Part shown: positions 17,152 through 26,301 of the stretch, piece by piece | How positions within the stretch are numbered: the first letter of the stretch is position 1 | How the letters are laid out: each line of letters begins with the position of its first letter | Assembly: GCA_958367245.1 (NCBI GenBank) | Contig: CATXEA010000014.1 | Coordinates: 26,015 to 90,014, forward strand | Length of the DNA: 64,000 bases | Origin: an uncultured Blautia sp. | GTDB lineage: Bacteria > Bacillota > Clostridia > Lachnospirales > Lachnospiraceae | Direction: 5' to 3' | Translations under genes and position numbers: made by a program | Notes under the pieces: generated by a model | Databases searched by the model: none | What the model was told of the DNA's origin: nothing | The model's input: the letters and a program-made list of their open reading frames with translations, nothing else

Positions 17152-18057
17152 TTACACTCTCAGATGTTTTCTTGTTGTAATGATACTTCCGATAAATCCG
17201 ATTCCGATTCCAAGGCCAAGGCCAATTGGAAGAAGAGTCTTATATATGTCCCAGACAGGGATAAACTGTACTACCCCCATAAATACGCTGAATTTCGTAA
17301 GGATATATTTCACAGCGCTGTTATACCCGAAGAAAAGAACGAGAAGCGGAACAGCAGCGCCAACCATTCCCAGCACCATACCCTCGAGAACGAAGGGCGC
17401 TCTTACGAATCCGTCTGTAGCTCCAATATATTTCATAATTCCAATCTCTTCCGAACGAACAGAAATACCTACTGAAATGGTATTGCTGATCAGGAAAATA
17501 GAAATCAGCAGAAGAACTGCAATGATTGCAATGGAAATATAGGATACCAGTCTGTTGATGCTTCCCAGCATATCTGCCGCATCCTTAGACTGATTTACCT
17601 CACGCACTCCTTCAAGACCGGATACATATTCTACCAGCTCCGCCTGTCTGGTAATATCGTTCATATAAACCTGATAGTTCGAAGAGCCAACAAGAGGGTT
17701 GTCATCCTTGAACCCTTCTGCTCCTTCAGAGCCCTCGAAATAAAACTCGCTGAAATATTCCCATGCTTCCTCTGCAGATTCATATTCCACACGGGCAACC
17801 TCCGGACGGCTCTTTATCGCCTCTCCGACCTTATTTATTTGCTCCTCTGTAGCGTCTTCCTGGAAAAATACCGTAATCGGCACTTCCTCTTCCAGCTTAT
17901 GCGCTACTGCATTGACATTATTTACAATCGAATAAAAAATTCCAAACAGAAAAATACATGCAGCCATTGTCAGAACAGATGCAATGGAAAACATCCAGTT
18001 TCTCTTTATATTCTTAATTCCCTGCTTCAGGGTAAACCAAATTGTACTAGGCCTCAT
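17152..18057 (-). CDS. ftsX: Cell-division ABC permease-like protein FtsX
   Basis: 301 residues. One membrane segment near the N-terminus (about 21-45), an extracellular domain of about 120 residues (EEVPITVFFQEDATEEQ onward), then three further membrane segments, with NTISVGISVRSEEIGIMKYIGAT before the third. This is the FtsX topology. With FtsE it transmits ATP-driven changes across the membrane to activate peptidoglycan hydrolases. Its start overlaps the ftsE stop by 11 bp, so the two are translationally coupled. GGAGG precedes the ATG. Confidence 0.95.
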   Translation of the reverse strand: MRPSTIWFTLKQGIKNIKRNWMFSIASVLTMAACIFLFGIFYSIVNNVNAVAHKLEEEVPITVFFQEDATEEQINKVGEAIKSRPEVARVEYESAEEAWEYFSEFYFEGSEGAEGFKDDNPLVGSSNYQVYMNDITRQAELVEYVSGLEGVREVNQSKDAADMLGSINRLVSYISIAIIAVLLLISIFLISNTISVGISVRSEEIGIMKYIGATDGFVRAPFVLEGMVLGMVGAAVPLLVLFFGYNSAVKYILTKFSVFMGVVQFIPVWDIYKTLLPIGLGLGIGIGFIGSIITTRKHLRV

Positions 18058-18730
18058 GATATCCTCCCTCTTTCTCGTCGCTTACGATATCACCTTCGTG
18101 CATGGTGACAACACGCTTCTTCATGGCGTTTACGATTTCACGGTTATGAGTTACTACAAGAACTGTAGTTCCTCTCTCGTTAATCTGTTCCAGAAGCTTC
18201 ATAATTTCTTCCGATGTTTTAGGGTCCAGATTACCTGTCGGTTCATCGGCCAGTAAAATATCCGGACGGTTTACAAGAGCTCTCGCAAGGGCAACTCTCT
18301 GCTGCTCACCGCCTGAAAGCTCATCCGGATAGGATTTATATTTCGCAGGAAGCCCTACCTCCTGAAGAACCTCCGGCACACGTTTCTTAATTACACGGGT
18401 CGGCCTGTTGATGACACGCTGGGCAAAAGCTACATTCTCATATACATTCCTGTCCTTTAACAGACGGAAATCCTGAAAAACAACTCCAAGCTTCCTGCGG
18501 TATTTCGCTACCCGCCTGTGCTTCATCCCTTCCAAGCGTTCCCCGCTTACAGTAATGGTTCCTGATGTGGAATCAAGCTCCTTCATCAGAAGCTTAATCA
18601 GAGTAGACTTCCCTGAGCCGCTGCTTCCCACCACAAACACAAATTCACCTTTATCAACATGCAAGTTCACATGATTCACAGCCGGTTTGCCGGGACCATA
18701 GGATTTACTTACATCTACCAAATCAATCAT
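18047..18730 (-). CDS. ftsE: Cell-division ATP-binding protein FtsE
   Basis: 227 residues from the ATG at 18730 (GGAGG 7 bases upstream), the normal FtsE length; longer readings lack a ribosome site. Walker A is GSSGSGKST, the ABC signature is LSGGEQQRVALARAL, Walker B is ILLADEPTG and the switch histidine is in VVTHNRE. It forms a complex with FtsX at the inner membrane. A good sigma-A promoter lies 48 bp upstream. Confidence 0.96.
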   Translation of the reverse strand: MIDLVDVSKSYGPGKPAVNHVNLHVDKGEFVFVVGSSGSGKSTLIKLLMKELDSTSGTITVSGERLEGMKHRRVAKYRRKLGVVFQDFRLLKDRNVYENVAFAQRVINRPTRVIKKRVPEVLQEVGLPAKYKSYPDELSGGEQQRVALARALVNRPDILLADEPTGNLDPKTSEEIMKLLEQINERGTTVLVVTHNREIVNAMKKRVVTMHEGDIVSDEKEGGYHEA

Positions 18731-18777
18731 AATCTTACCTCCATAGAGAAAAAAGACTCTTTGTTTTTTGTAACATA

Positions 18778-18806
18778 ATTGTAATATATGTCTTTGTGAA
18801 ATGCAA
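18778..18806 (-). promoter_or_regulatory. Sigma-A promoter of ftsE-ftsX
   Basis: TTGCAT (18801-18806), 17-bp spacer, TACAAT (18778-18783). It predicts a short leader before the ftsE ribosome site. Confidence 0.75.
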
Positions 18807-18878
18807 CTAGATTTTTCGTAAAAAATTTGTGAACTTTTTCCTGCTGCAAGAGCGCTCCTGTATTCCTGCAGCAAAATA

Positions 18879-18907
18879 CGCCTGCCGCATCTCAGACACA
18901 ACAGGCG
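18879..18907 (-). terminator. Weak terminator-like hairpin after the CdaR-type gene
   Basis: Reverse strand CGCCTG...CAGGCG with additional inner pairing, followed by TATTTT only. It is the sole candidate terminator between this regulator gene and ftsE. Confidence 0.45.
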
Positions 18908-18939
18908 CACTTTTATCTTACATATACATTGGGGGGAAA

Positions 18940-20028
18940 TTAATACTCCAGTGTTTCCATATATTTCATGTATCTGACAACCATCAGCGCAATCTTGAAC
19001 GTAATCGCATCCTCAAATACCCTGAGGTCAAGCCCTGTACTCTTCTGCAGCTTATCAAGTCTGTACACAAGAGTATTTCTGTGAATATAGAGCTGTCTGG
19101 ATGTTTCGGATACATTCAGACTGTTCTCGAAAAACTTATCAATGGTAATCAGAGTCTCTTCATCGAAATCATCCGGAGATTTGCCGTCAAAAATTTCTTT
19201 AATAAACATCTTACACAGAGGAATCGGAAGCTGATAGATCAGACGGCCGATACCAAGAGAGCTGTATGCAATAACCTCTTTGTCCCCGAAGAAAATCTTG
19301 CCTACATCAAGAGCCATACGCGCCTCTTTATAGGAGCGGGAAACTTCCTTCAGCTCATTTACAATGGTTCCGTATGCCATATGCGTCATACCGTCATTGC
19401 CCATTCCAAGGGTATCCAGAATTGTCTGAGCAAGCTGATCCATCTCCGGATATCCTTCTCCCTCTTCCAACTCTTTTACGATAATGATGCTCTTCTCGTC
19501 TACAGCAGTGATAAAGTCCTTGCTCTTACCGCCAAAGAGACTCTTCACACTCTCCATAGAGCTGTGGTCTTTCTCCTTAGGCATTTCAAGAATCATAACA
19601 ACACGGCGTACGTCTGCTTCTATATGGAGCTTCTTCGCGCGGTTATAGATGTCTACCAGAAGCAGGTTATCCAGAAGAAGATTCTTGATAAAGCTGTCCT
19701 TGTCGAAGCGCTCTTTATACGCAACGATCAGATTCTGAATCTGGAATGCAGCCAGCTTTCCAACCATATAGGTATCCTCATCTTCACCGTGGGCAACCAG
19801 CACATATTCTAACTGATAATCATCACAAACCTTAAAATACTGGAATCCCTTTACAAGCTGGCTCTCAGCCGGAGATTCCACAAACGCCTGCACATCACTG
19901 CCGGAAATTGAGAAATCGGCAAATGTGCTTGCCAGAACCTTTCCGTCCACATCTACAACACAGAATTCCGTTCTGGAAATTTCCTTTAATCCTTCAAGAG
20001 TATTCTGAAGTACCTGATTCGATATCAT
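18940..20028 (-). CDS. CdaR/PucR-type transcriptional regulator
   Basis: 362 residues from the ATG at 20028, which has AAGGGA 9 bases upstream; a TTG three codons earlier is too close to the site. The C-terminal helix-turn-helix of the PucR/CdaR type is clear (NVSETSRQLYIHRNTLVYRLDKLQKSTGLDLR). The middle holds a GGDEF-related CdaR domain, and the N-terminus (LEGLKEISRTEFCVVDVDGKVLAST) resembles a sugar-diacid-type sensor domain. The ligand is unknown. It is not next to sugar-acid genes. The gene stands alone between ftsE and a YitT gene. Confidence 0.85.
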   Translation of the reverse strand: MISNQVLQNTLEGLKEISRTEFCVVDVDGKVLASTFADFSISGSDVQAFVESPAESQLVKGFQYFKVCDDYQLEYVLVAHGEDEDTYMVGKLAAFQIQNLIVAYKERFDKDSFIKNLLLDNLLLVDIYNRAKKLHIEADVRRVVMILEMPKEKDHSSMESVKSLFGGKSKDFITAVDEKSIIIVKELEEGEGYPEMDQLAQTILDTLGMGNDGMTHMAYGTIVNELKEVSRSYKEARMALDVGKIFFGDKEVIAYSSLGIGRLIYQLPIPLCKMFIKEIFDGKSPDDFDEETLITIDKFFENSLNVSETSRQLYIHRNTLVYRLDKLQKSTGLDLRVFEDAITFKIALMVVRYMKYMETLEY

Positions 20029-20173
20029 CCAATTCAATCCCTTCTCATCTAAAGTGTTTAATAATCTTTAAATCTAACCACAAAAACTTATACCTTCCAT
20101 ATATTTTAATACAAAATCACCAAAAATGAAAGAGGAAAGGTGAAAAAACTTACAATTTTTTATGGATTTTTTG

Positions 20174-21043
20174 TTAATTATTTTCTATGAAGCCTTCTCC
20201 GTGTACTTCACGGGCGTCTGTCACAATGACAAAGGCATTCGGATCGATTCTGTCCACCAGTTCTTTCAGTTTAATAATTTCTTTTTTGCTCACAACGCAG
20301 TAGAGCATCAGTTTCTTTTCTCCTGAATACATTCCTTTTGCCTCAATCCCCGTAATACCGCGGTCAAGATCTCTGATAACCGCCTGAGAGATGGCTTCCG
20401 GTTTCTCTGTAATAATATAGGCAGCTTTACAGAACTTGATACCTTCCATAAGACCGTCTGATACCTTCGTCACAAGGAATACTGCAATAATCGCATACAT
20501 TGCCTTATGCATACCAAACACATACATACCTACAATAACGATCAGTCCGTCGATAAACTGCATGATCTGCGCAATCGAATAATGTTTCAGATATTTCTGA
20601 ATGATTGCAGCCATCATATCTGTTCCGCCTGTAGTGCCTCCTCCGAGAAAGACCATACCGATTCCAATTCCAAGAAGCGCGCCTCCGTATACTGCTGCCA
20701 GAAGCAGGTCGTCTCCCGCAAGATTCCACACCGGCTGAATGGCAAGCCAGAGAGAAAGTGATATTTCACCAACAAGCGCTTTTTTTACAAATCCAAAGCC
20801 TCTGATTTTTAAACCGATCAGGAACATGGGAACATTTAATGAAAAGTTGGTGACCCACAACGGAATTCCTCCGTCTATGAGAGATTCCGTCCATTTCTTA
20901 ATGATAATGGCAGCACCGGAAAAGCCTCCGGTTACAAGTCCGGCTGAATCAAATACAGAACTGATCGCCAGCGCCATCAGTCCGGTTCCTGCTATAATCA
21001 GAAAGTATTCTATATACCATGGTTTTTTTCCGCTTAACTTCAT
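20174..21043 (-). CDS. YitT family membrane protein
   Basis: 289 residues from the ATG at 21043 (GAGG 5 bases upstream); the frame extends 20 codons further without a site. The first 200 residues contain about five membrane segments with the glycine-rich GGTTGGTDMMAAIIQKY motif of YitT proteins. The C-terminal part is a soluble DUF2179-type domain (GITGIEAKGMYSGEKKLML). The function is unproven. A perfect 7-bp hairpin (TCGCTGT/ACAGCGA) sits in its leader. Confidence 0.88.
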   Translation of the reverse strand: MKLSGKKPWYIEYFLIIAGTGLMALAISSVFDSAGLVTGGFSGAAIIIKKWTESLIDGGIPLWVTNFSLNVPMFLIGLKIRGFGFVKKALVGEISLSLWLAIQPVWNLAGDDLLLAAVYGGALLGIGIGMVFLGGGTTGGTDMMAAIIQKYLKHYSIAQIMQFIDGLIVIVGMYVFGMHKAMYAIIAVFLVTKVSDGLMEGIKFCKAAYIITEKPEAISQAVIRDLDRGITGIEAKGMYSGEKKLMLYCVVSKKEIIKLKELVDRIDPNAFVIVTDAREVHGEGFIENN

Positions 21044-21170
21044 ATTTACCTCTTTTCTTCCATATCCGGGAACTGCCTTAATATCCGGCTGTCGCTGTAC
21101 CACTGCACAGCGATTTTTGCCCTGTAAATTACAAGAACGGAAACAGCCTTATGCTGCTTCCGCTCTTAGT

Positions 21171-21548
21171 TTAACCCTCTTTTCCGGGCATATTTGTGAA
21201 ATGAATAAAATGATAGCTTTCCATTATCTGGAAATACTTGATGATTCTCGGATATAAAGGCTCTGCCTTCTCTCCAAAGTGCTCTTTTACAAGAGCTGCA
21301 ATCTCATTCACCGTCTTTTCTCCGTCTATGAGAGGCCAGATGAATGTTCCGTTATCATCAAGATGTACTTTCGTATATCTCGGCTTATTGAACACCTTCT
21401 GCGCGATGCTGTTGAATAAGCCTGTATTTTCCACCTCCAGAATGGTGCGACCCTTAAGGTCGTCATGCCAGCGGAGGTTCTCCGAACGCTTCGGAATCAG
21501 ATCCAGATAATTAATCTGCGGTTCATTTTTTTTCTTTTTTCTGCTCAT
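21171..21548 (-). CDS. PqqD-like peptide chaperone domain protein
   Basis: 125 residues from the ATG at 21548. After a very basic start (MSRKKKKNEPQ) the sequence resembles the PqqD fold: HLDDNGTFIWPLIDGEKTVNEIAALVKEHFG followed by a helical end. PqqD-like proteins present precursor peptides to radical SAM or other RiPP-modifying enzymes, but no precursor peptide or modifying enzyme is encoded nearby. Its ATG overlaps the stop codon of the OPT transporter (TAATG), so the two are co-translated. A role linked to peptide transport is inference. Confidence 0.7.
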   Translation of the reverse strand: MSRKKKKNEPQINYLDLIPKRSENLRWHDDLKGRTILEVENTGLFNSIAQKVFNKPRYTKVHLDDNGTFIWPLIDGEKTVNEIAALVKEHFGEKAEPLYPRIIKYFQIMESYHFIHFTNMPGKEG

Positions 21549-23449
21549 TAATTTTTCTTCTTTTTCCATAAGGAGAATTTCAGAAGGCTAAGTACGATCA
21601 GCGCCATTATAACCACGCCGCCGATATTTCCGAAGCTGATTCCCCTTGCGGAAAGATCAAATACACCAGACACACCAAATACAGTCAGAATTGCAAGAAG
21701 GATACCTACCAGACCCTCGCCGGCAATCATACCTGCACAGTACAGAGTACCGTTTGTAGACTGAGCCTCTTTTGTCTTCGCGTCTGTTTTCTTTCTGCCG
21801 TCCATTAATCCACGGATCACACCGCCGATCATGATAGTTGCATTTAAGTAGATCGGAAGATAAAGACCAATGGCAAAAGGCATTACCGGAACACGGAGAA
21901 TCTCAAGAGCCAGTGCAAGGAATACACCGATAAACACAAGACCCCATGGAAGGTTTCCGCCCATGATACCTTCAACGATCATCTTCATCAGCCCTGCCTG
22001 AGGAGCCGGTACTTCTGCACCGCCGTAGCCCCACGCTGCATCCAGAAGGTAAAGAACGCCGCCGATTGCAAGACCTGCCGCTACAACACCGATAAGCTCT
22101 CCAATCTGCTGTTTCTTAGGAGTTGCACCTAAAAGATAACCGGTCTTTAAGTCCTGTGAAGTATCGCCTGCGATTGCCGCAACAATACAGATAACAGAAC
22201 CGATTGCGATTGCTGCAGTCATACCTGTAGCTCCTGTATCGCCTGTAGCTTTGATTGCCATTGTAGCAATCAGAAGTGTTGCGATCGCCATACCGGAAAC
22301 CGGGTTGTTGGAGCTTCCTACAAGACCTACCATACGGGAGGATACTGTTGCAAAGAAGAAGCCGAAGATAACGATAATGGCTGCGCCAAGGAAGTTAACC
22401 GGAATAGCCGGAACAAACCAGATAATGAATACCATCGCAACAATACCGATCAGAATCATGTTCATTGGAAGATCCTGCGCTGTTCTTGCTGTGCTTGTAT
22501 TCTTTCCGCCCTTCATGCTCTTCATGGAATCACGGAAGGTTGTCACGATCAGAGGCAGGGACTTGATCAGGGAAATGATACCGCCTGTTGCGATAGCGCC
22601 TGCACCGATATATTTCACATAGGTACTCCAGATTGCTGCTGCGCCGCCCTCTGCGTAAAGCTCGGAAATTGCAACTGTTCCCGGATACATAACTGTATCA
22701 GGTCCGAACAGGCAGATTAACGGGATAATTACCATCCATCCGACAAGAGAACCTACAAACATGAAGGAAGCGATTCTCGGTCCTACGATGTAACCAACGC
22801 CCATAAGAGCCGGATATACTTCCATACCGATCTCGCCCTTAAAGGATTTAAAAGCAACTGCAACGTCTGCCGGAATAACCTTCAGACCGTCAACAATAAA
22901 TTTGAATGCCGCTGCAAGACCCATACCGGAGAATACTACAGAAGCATTTGCGCCGCCCTCTTCACCGGCAAGAAGTACGTCTGCGCAGGCAGTTCCTTCC
23001 GGATAAAGAAGAGTTGCATGCTCTTTTACGATCAGAGCATTACGAAGAGGTACCATGAAAAGTACGCCTAAGATACCGCCGCAAAGCGCGATAAGTGTGA
23101 TTTCAATAAGGCTTGGCTTTTCACATACGCCTTCTTTTGCCCACAGGAATAATGCAGGCATTGTAAAAATAGCGCCGGCTGCAAGTGATTCACCTGCGGA
23201 ACCGATTGTCTGGACAATATTACTCTCCAGAATGGAGTTTTTCTTCATGATAACGCGGATAACGCCCATGGAGATAACTGCTGCCGGAATGGAAGCAGAC
23301 ACAGTCATACCGACACGAAGACCAAGATAAGCGTTGGCTGCGCCGAATACAACTGCAAGAATCACACCCATGATAATGGATGTAACCGTAAATTCCGGTG
23401 TGATTTTTTCAGCCGGGATATACGGTTTGAACTCTTTATTATTGTTCAT
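21548..23449 (-). CDS. OPT family oligopeptide transporter
   Basis: 633 residues, about 15 hydrophobic segments. It begins EFTVTSIIMGVILAVVFGAANAYLGLRVGMTVS, the start seen in bacterial OPT proteins, and contains EGTACADVLLAGEEGG and SGDTSQDLKTGYLLGATP-like signatures. It is predicted to import oligopeptides (or metal chelates) across the cytoplasmic membrane. GAGAGG precedes the ATG. A sigma-A promoter lies 80 bp upstream. It overlaps the PqqD-like gene by one base. Confidence 0.93.
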   Translation of the reverse strand: MNNNKEFKPYIPAEKITPEFTVTSIIMGVILAVVFGAANAYLGLRVGMTVSASIPAAVISMGVIRVIMKKNSILESNIVQTIGSAGESLAAGAIFTMPALFLWAKEGVCEKPSLIEITLIALCGGILGVLFMVPLRNALIVKEHATLLYPEGTACADVLLAGEEGGANASVVFSGMGLAAAFKFIVDGLKVIPADVAVAFKSFKGEIGMEVYPALMGVGYIVGPRIASFMFVGSLVGWMVIIPLICLFGPDTVMYPGTVAISELYAEGGAAAIWSTYVKYIGAGAIATGGIISLIKSLPLIVTTFRDSMKSMKGGKNTSTARTAQDLPMNMILIGIVAMVFIIWFVPAIPVNFLGAAIIVIFGFFFATVSSRMVGLVGSSNNPVSGMAIATLLIATMAIKATGDTGATGMTAAIAIGSVICIVAAIAGDTSQDLKTGYLLGATPKKQQIGELIGVVAAGLAIGGVLYLLDAAWGYGGAEVPAPQAGLMKMIVEGIMGGNLPWGLVFIGVFLALALEILRVPVMPFAIGLYLPIYLNATIMIGGVIRGLMDGRKKTDAKTKEAQSTNGTLYCAGMIAGEGLVGILLAILTVFGVSGVFDLSARGISFGNIGGVVIMALIVLSLLKFSLWKKKKN

Positions 23450-23528
23450 TGTGTTTCCTCTCCCTTTGTATATTTTTTGACACAGAATACATTATAGCCA
23501 AATCTTTTCTCTTTTGCAAGTCATTCTT

Positions 23529-23556
23529 ATTATATCACTTTAGAAAAATATGACAA
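23529..23556 (-). promoter_or_regulatory. Sigma-A promoter of the OPT-PqqD operon
   Basis: TTGTCA (23551-23556), 16-bp spacer, perfect TATAAT (23529-23534) on the reverse strand, inside the gap between the VWA gene and the OPT gene. Confidence 0.75.
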
Positions 23557-23589
23557 AATCGAATCTTTATTTTTACCATTTTTTGTATA

Positions 23590-25383
23590 TCATGCATCAA
23601 AATCAAGCTGTTTTGTGAGATAACGCCCTACAATCTTAGAGAAGTTCACAATATCCCGAATGTACGCAAAGTCCTTCCCGAATATCTTTTTTTCCGTTGC
23701 AAGGTCCTTTTCCTCCCCTGCAAAAACACCGAGAACACTGACTCCCTGACTCCTGAGACGCCGTACCTCCGTAGCTGTATCATTGACTGCATACTTCCCC
23801 TGATAAGGCTGCGGGTTTCTTGCATTTGGACGATTCACAATCACATCATACGGTTTCCCGTCGCTTAAAATAATAAGGATTTTTTTCTCCTCCGGACGAG
23901 TCAGAAGACTTTGTCCCACTGTCCGGATCGCAAGTCCGTCTCTGTTATTGGAAGAGGTCACATAGTTAAAAATATTTTCATTTGCTGTTCGGGGATCGTC
24001 GTACTCCCGAAAACGGTGAAGAATCGTGTAATCCCAGAACGTACAAAAGCTCATAACTCTATGGGGAAATTCCACATTGCTCAAAGCCTCGCTGATAATA
24101 TATGCCTGCAGCGCCACCTCGCCCTGACGGCTCATCTGCGAACCGCTGGCATCGATCAGAACATCCACCACGAAGTCAGAAGCATCCGCTTTCAGATCCC
24201 TCCTGAAAAGATTCGCCTCGCTGCTCCTTCCAATCCTCCACAGGCGCGAAGGTACAATAATCCCTCTGTCAGAAAGCACCTCCTGAGATTCATTCCGAAG
24301 TACAAGCGATTTCTTCAGTGTCTCTGTAAGCGCGTTGATGTTGCGTTTTACAATCCTGTGCTTATCATGGTAAAGCCAGATATTTTTATTTCTCAGACGA
24401 ACCGCATATTCATACTGATAATTGCGCTTTACCGGATTTTTGAGGATTCCTTCTGTAAAGTAAAGGCTGCAGTCACTGTGAATCCCGGTACACATCTGCC
24501 GGTTGATTCTATTTTCTTCCAGTTGTGTGAGATAGGTCTTTCCGAAATTCAGTTCTACATAAGTATGAGCCTTTTCCAGAGCTTCCGGAGGAAGAATTGT
24601 AATCTTGTGCTTCCTCTGACGCTTTTCTTCCATTTCTTCTGTAACAGCTTTATTTTCCAGATCTGTAATCTTATTGGAAATCTGTTCCATATAACTTTCC
24701 AGAGCTTCCTCATAAAGCTCCTCTGTGAGAAAATCCTCCCAGTCATATTCTGTCAGTTCTTCAAGCGTAACTGCCATCACTCTTTCAAGATTTCCGTGTT
24801 TTTTCTCGAAATCCGGTTCTGCTGCCGTATTATATATTTTATCTATAATTGAAATAAGTTCTTTTGTGTCTGCGGCATTTCTGGATTCATAGACCATATC
24901 TCTTATTTTCTTCAATCGGGCATCCACTTTGTGAGCGCCGTTTTCAAGCCTGTCTCTCAAAACTGCAATCTTAAGCCTTCCCAGAATATCATCCCAGGTA
25001 GGCATAGTCTCAAATTCCTGCTCCAGTATATCCTCAAACGCCTGCCTCTGCATTTGACGTACACCCGGACGCTCCCTGCATATTTTCTCTCCGATTGCTT
25101 CTTCTATGCAGAGCTGGGCAACAGAAGTTAAAGCTCCCTCATCTGCCTGGAGAAATACTTTTTTTACCAAATAGAGCCCCAGCAAATCTTTGTCAAAAAA
25201 TTTCGCCAGAGCTCCCTGTTTGATTCCGTCATATAAGGCGATTGCTTTCGAACGCATAAACACGCTCACGTCCACCTTCATATCCAGCTTATAATCGCCG
25301 CTTACTGTCCACAGAAGATTCCGGATACGATTCTCCAGCTCGAACCGGATATCTTCTGTTTCCTGTATATTTTCTTTATTCAT
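23590..25383 (-). CDS. VWA-domain protein, partner of a MoxR ATPase
   Basis: 597 residues from the ATG at 25383 (AAGGG 9 bases upstream). The C-terminal 200 residues are a von Willebrand A domain with an intact MIDAS motif, DVLIDASGSQMS (DxSxS). The N-terminal 380 residues are helical and acidic (CobT/NorD-like arrangement). Such proteins work with MoxR AAA+ ATPases in metal insertion or protein remodelling; the target here is unknown. Its start overlaps the stop of the MoxR gene upstream, and the glutamine synthetase III gene precedes both. Confidence 0.82.
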   Translation of the reverse strand: MNKENIQETEDIRFELENRIRNLLWTVSGDYKLDMKVDVSVFMRSKAIALYDGIKQGALAKFFDKDLLGLYLVKKVFLQADEGALTSVAQLCIEEAIGEKICRERPGVRQMQRQAFEDILEQEFETMPTWDDILGRLKIAVLRDRLENGAHKVDARLKKIRDMVYESRNAADTKELISIIDKIYNTAAEPDFEKKHGNLERVMAVTLEELTEYDWEDFLTEELYEEALESYMEQISNKITDLENKAVTEEMEEKRQRKHKITILPPEALEKAHTYVELNFGKTYLTQLEENRINRQMCTGIHSDCSLYFTEGILKNPVKRNYQYEYAVRLRNKNIWLYHDKHRIVKRNINALTETLKKSLVLRNESQEVLSDRGIIVPSRLWRIGRSSEANLFRRDLKADASDFVVDVLIDASGSQMSRQGEVALQAYIISEALSNVEFPHRVMSFCTFWDYTILHRFREYDDPRTANENIFNYVTSSNNRDGLAIRTVGQSLLTRPEEKKILIILSDGKPYDVIVNRPNARNPQPYQGKYAVNDTATEVRRLRSQGVSVLGVFAGEEKDLATEKKIFGKDFAYIRDIVNFSKIVGRYLTKQLDFDA

Positions 25384-26293
25384 AGACATCGTCCCTTGTC
25401 CAATCCTCCGGAATTCTGGTGTACACCACATCCTCCACGATTTCTTTTTCAAAGATATCGAAGGTCTTATTTACTACGCCCATTGTCACTGCGCGTCTCG
25501 GAGAAAGTCCTGTATCTATGATTTTCATAGCTGCAAGAAGCCCTCTAAGGTCCAGCGGCTTCGTGGAAATTTCACTGTTCGCCGCCTTAAGCTGTAAATC
25601 CAGAAATACTCCGATAAACTGCTTCACAGCATCCGCCTTTGCTTTCGGAAACATCCGGCGGAAAATAAAATCCATTGATTCTTCTGTCTGGGCAGGCATA
25701 TCGATTACCAGAAATCTTGATACAAGAGCCTCGTTAAGCTCCTTCGTGCCTGCATAGCCGTAATTCATAGTTCCAATAAACCTCGTTGCAGGATGAAGGT
25801 CAATTTTATCATATCCCGGCACATCAATGGAGCGGCGGTAGTCCAATGTCGCATGAAGAACGGACACCGCGTCATTTTTCGCCATATTGATTTCATCAAG
25901 AATACCGAAACCGCCGTACTCCGCACACTGATAGATACTTCCCTTGCGAAGCTTTACTTCATTGTCTGAGAAAGTATCTGTACCAATCAAATCTCCGCTG
26001 TTTGTATTTACATGGAAGGAAACATTGTAGGAGGGCCTGTTAAAAATCCAGGCAAGGTTCTCAGCAAGGATATTTTTGCCTGTTGCCTTCGGACCTGTGA
26101 GAAGAAGATTTTCCCCCATTAAAATTCCGGCAATTGCCATTTCCAGAATCTCTTTTCCGTAAAAGGGAATTGCAGGCTTCACAATTCTGTGTGAAGCCTC
26201 TGCCGGCGTCTCATAGGTTCTTCGAAATTCCTCCACCTTACGGATCAGTCCCTCGTCTACTCCCTGTTCTTCCAAAAATTTCAATTCATTCAT
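25376..26293 (-). CDS. MoxR-family AAA+ ATPase
   Basis: 305 residues. AAA+ core: Walker A is GPKATGKN (residues about 66-73), where the usual Ser/Thr after the lysine is Asn. Walker B is GILDEINM; sensor 1 is FIGTMNYGY and the arginine finger region is ALVSRFLVIDMP. MoxR proteins act with VWA proteins, here encoded next in the operon with overlap. The Walker A Asn may reduce magnesium coordination; whether it is a subfamily trait is unknown. It starts 9 bp after the glutamine synthetase stop. Confidence 0.88.
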   Translation of the reverse strand: MNELKFLEEQGVDEGLIRKVEEFRRTYETPAEASHRIVKPAIPFYGKEILEMAIAGILMGENLLLTGPKATGKNILAENLAWIFNRPSYNVSFHVNTNSGDLIGTDTFSDNEVKLRKGSIYQCAEYGGFGILDEINMAKNDAVSVLHATLDYRRSIDVPGYDKIDLHPATRFIGTMNYGYAGTKELNEALVSRFLVIDMPAQTEESMDFIFRRMFPKAKADAVKQFIGVFLDLQLKAANSEISTKPLDLRGLLAAMKIIDTGLSPRRAVTMGVVNKTFDIFEKEIVEDVVYTRIPEDWTRDDVYE

Positions 26294-26301
26294 CGTCGCT
26301 T

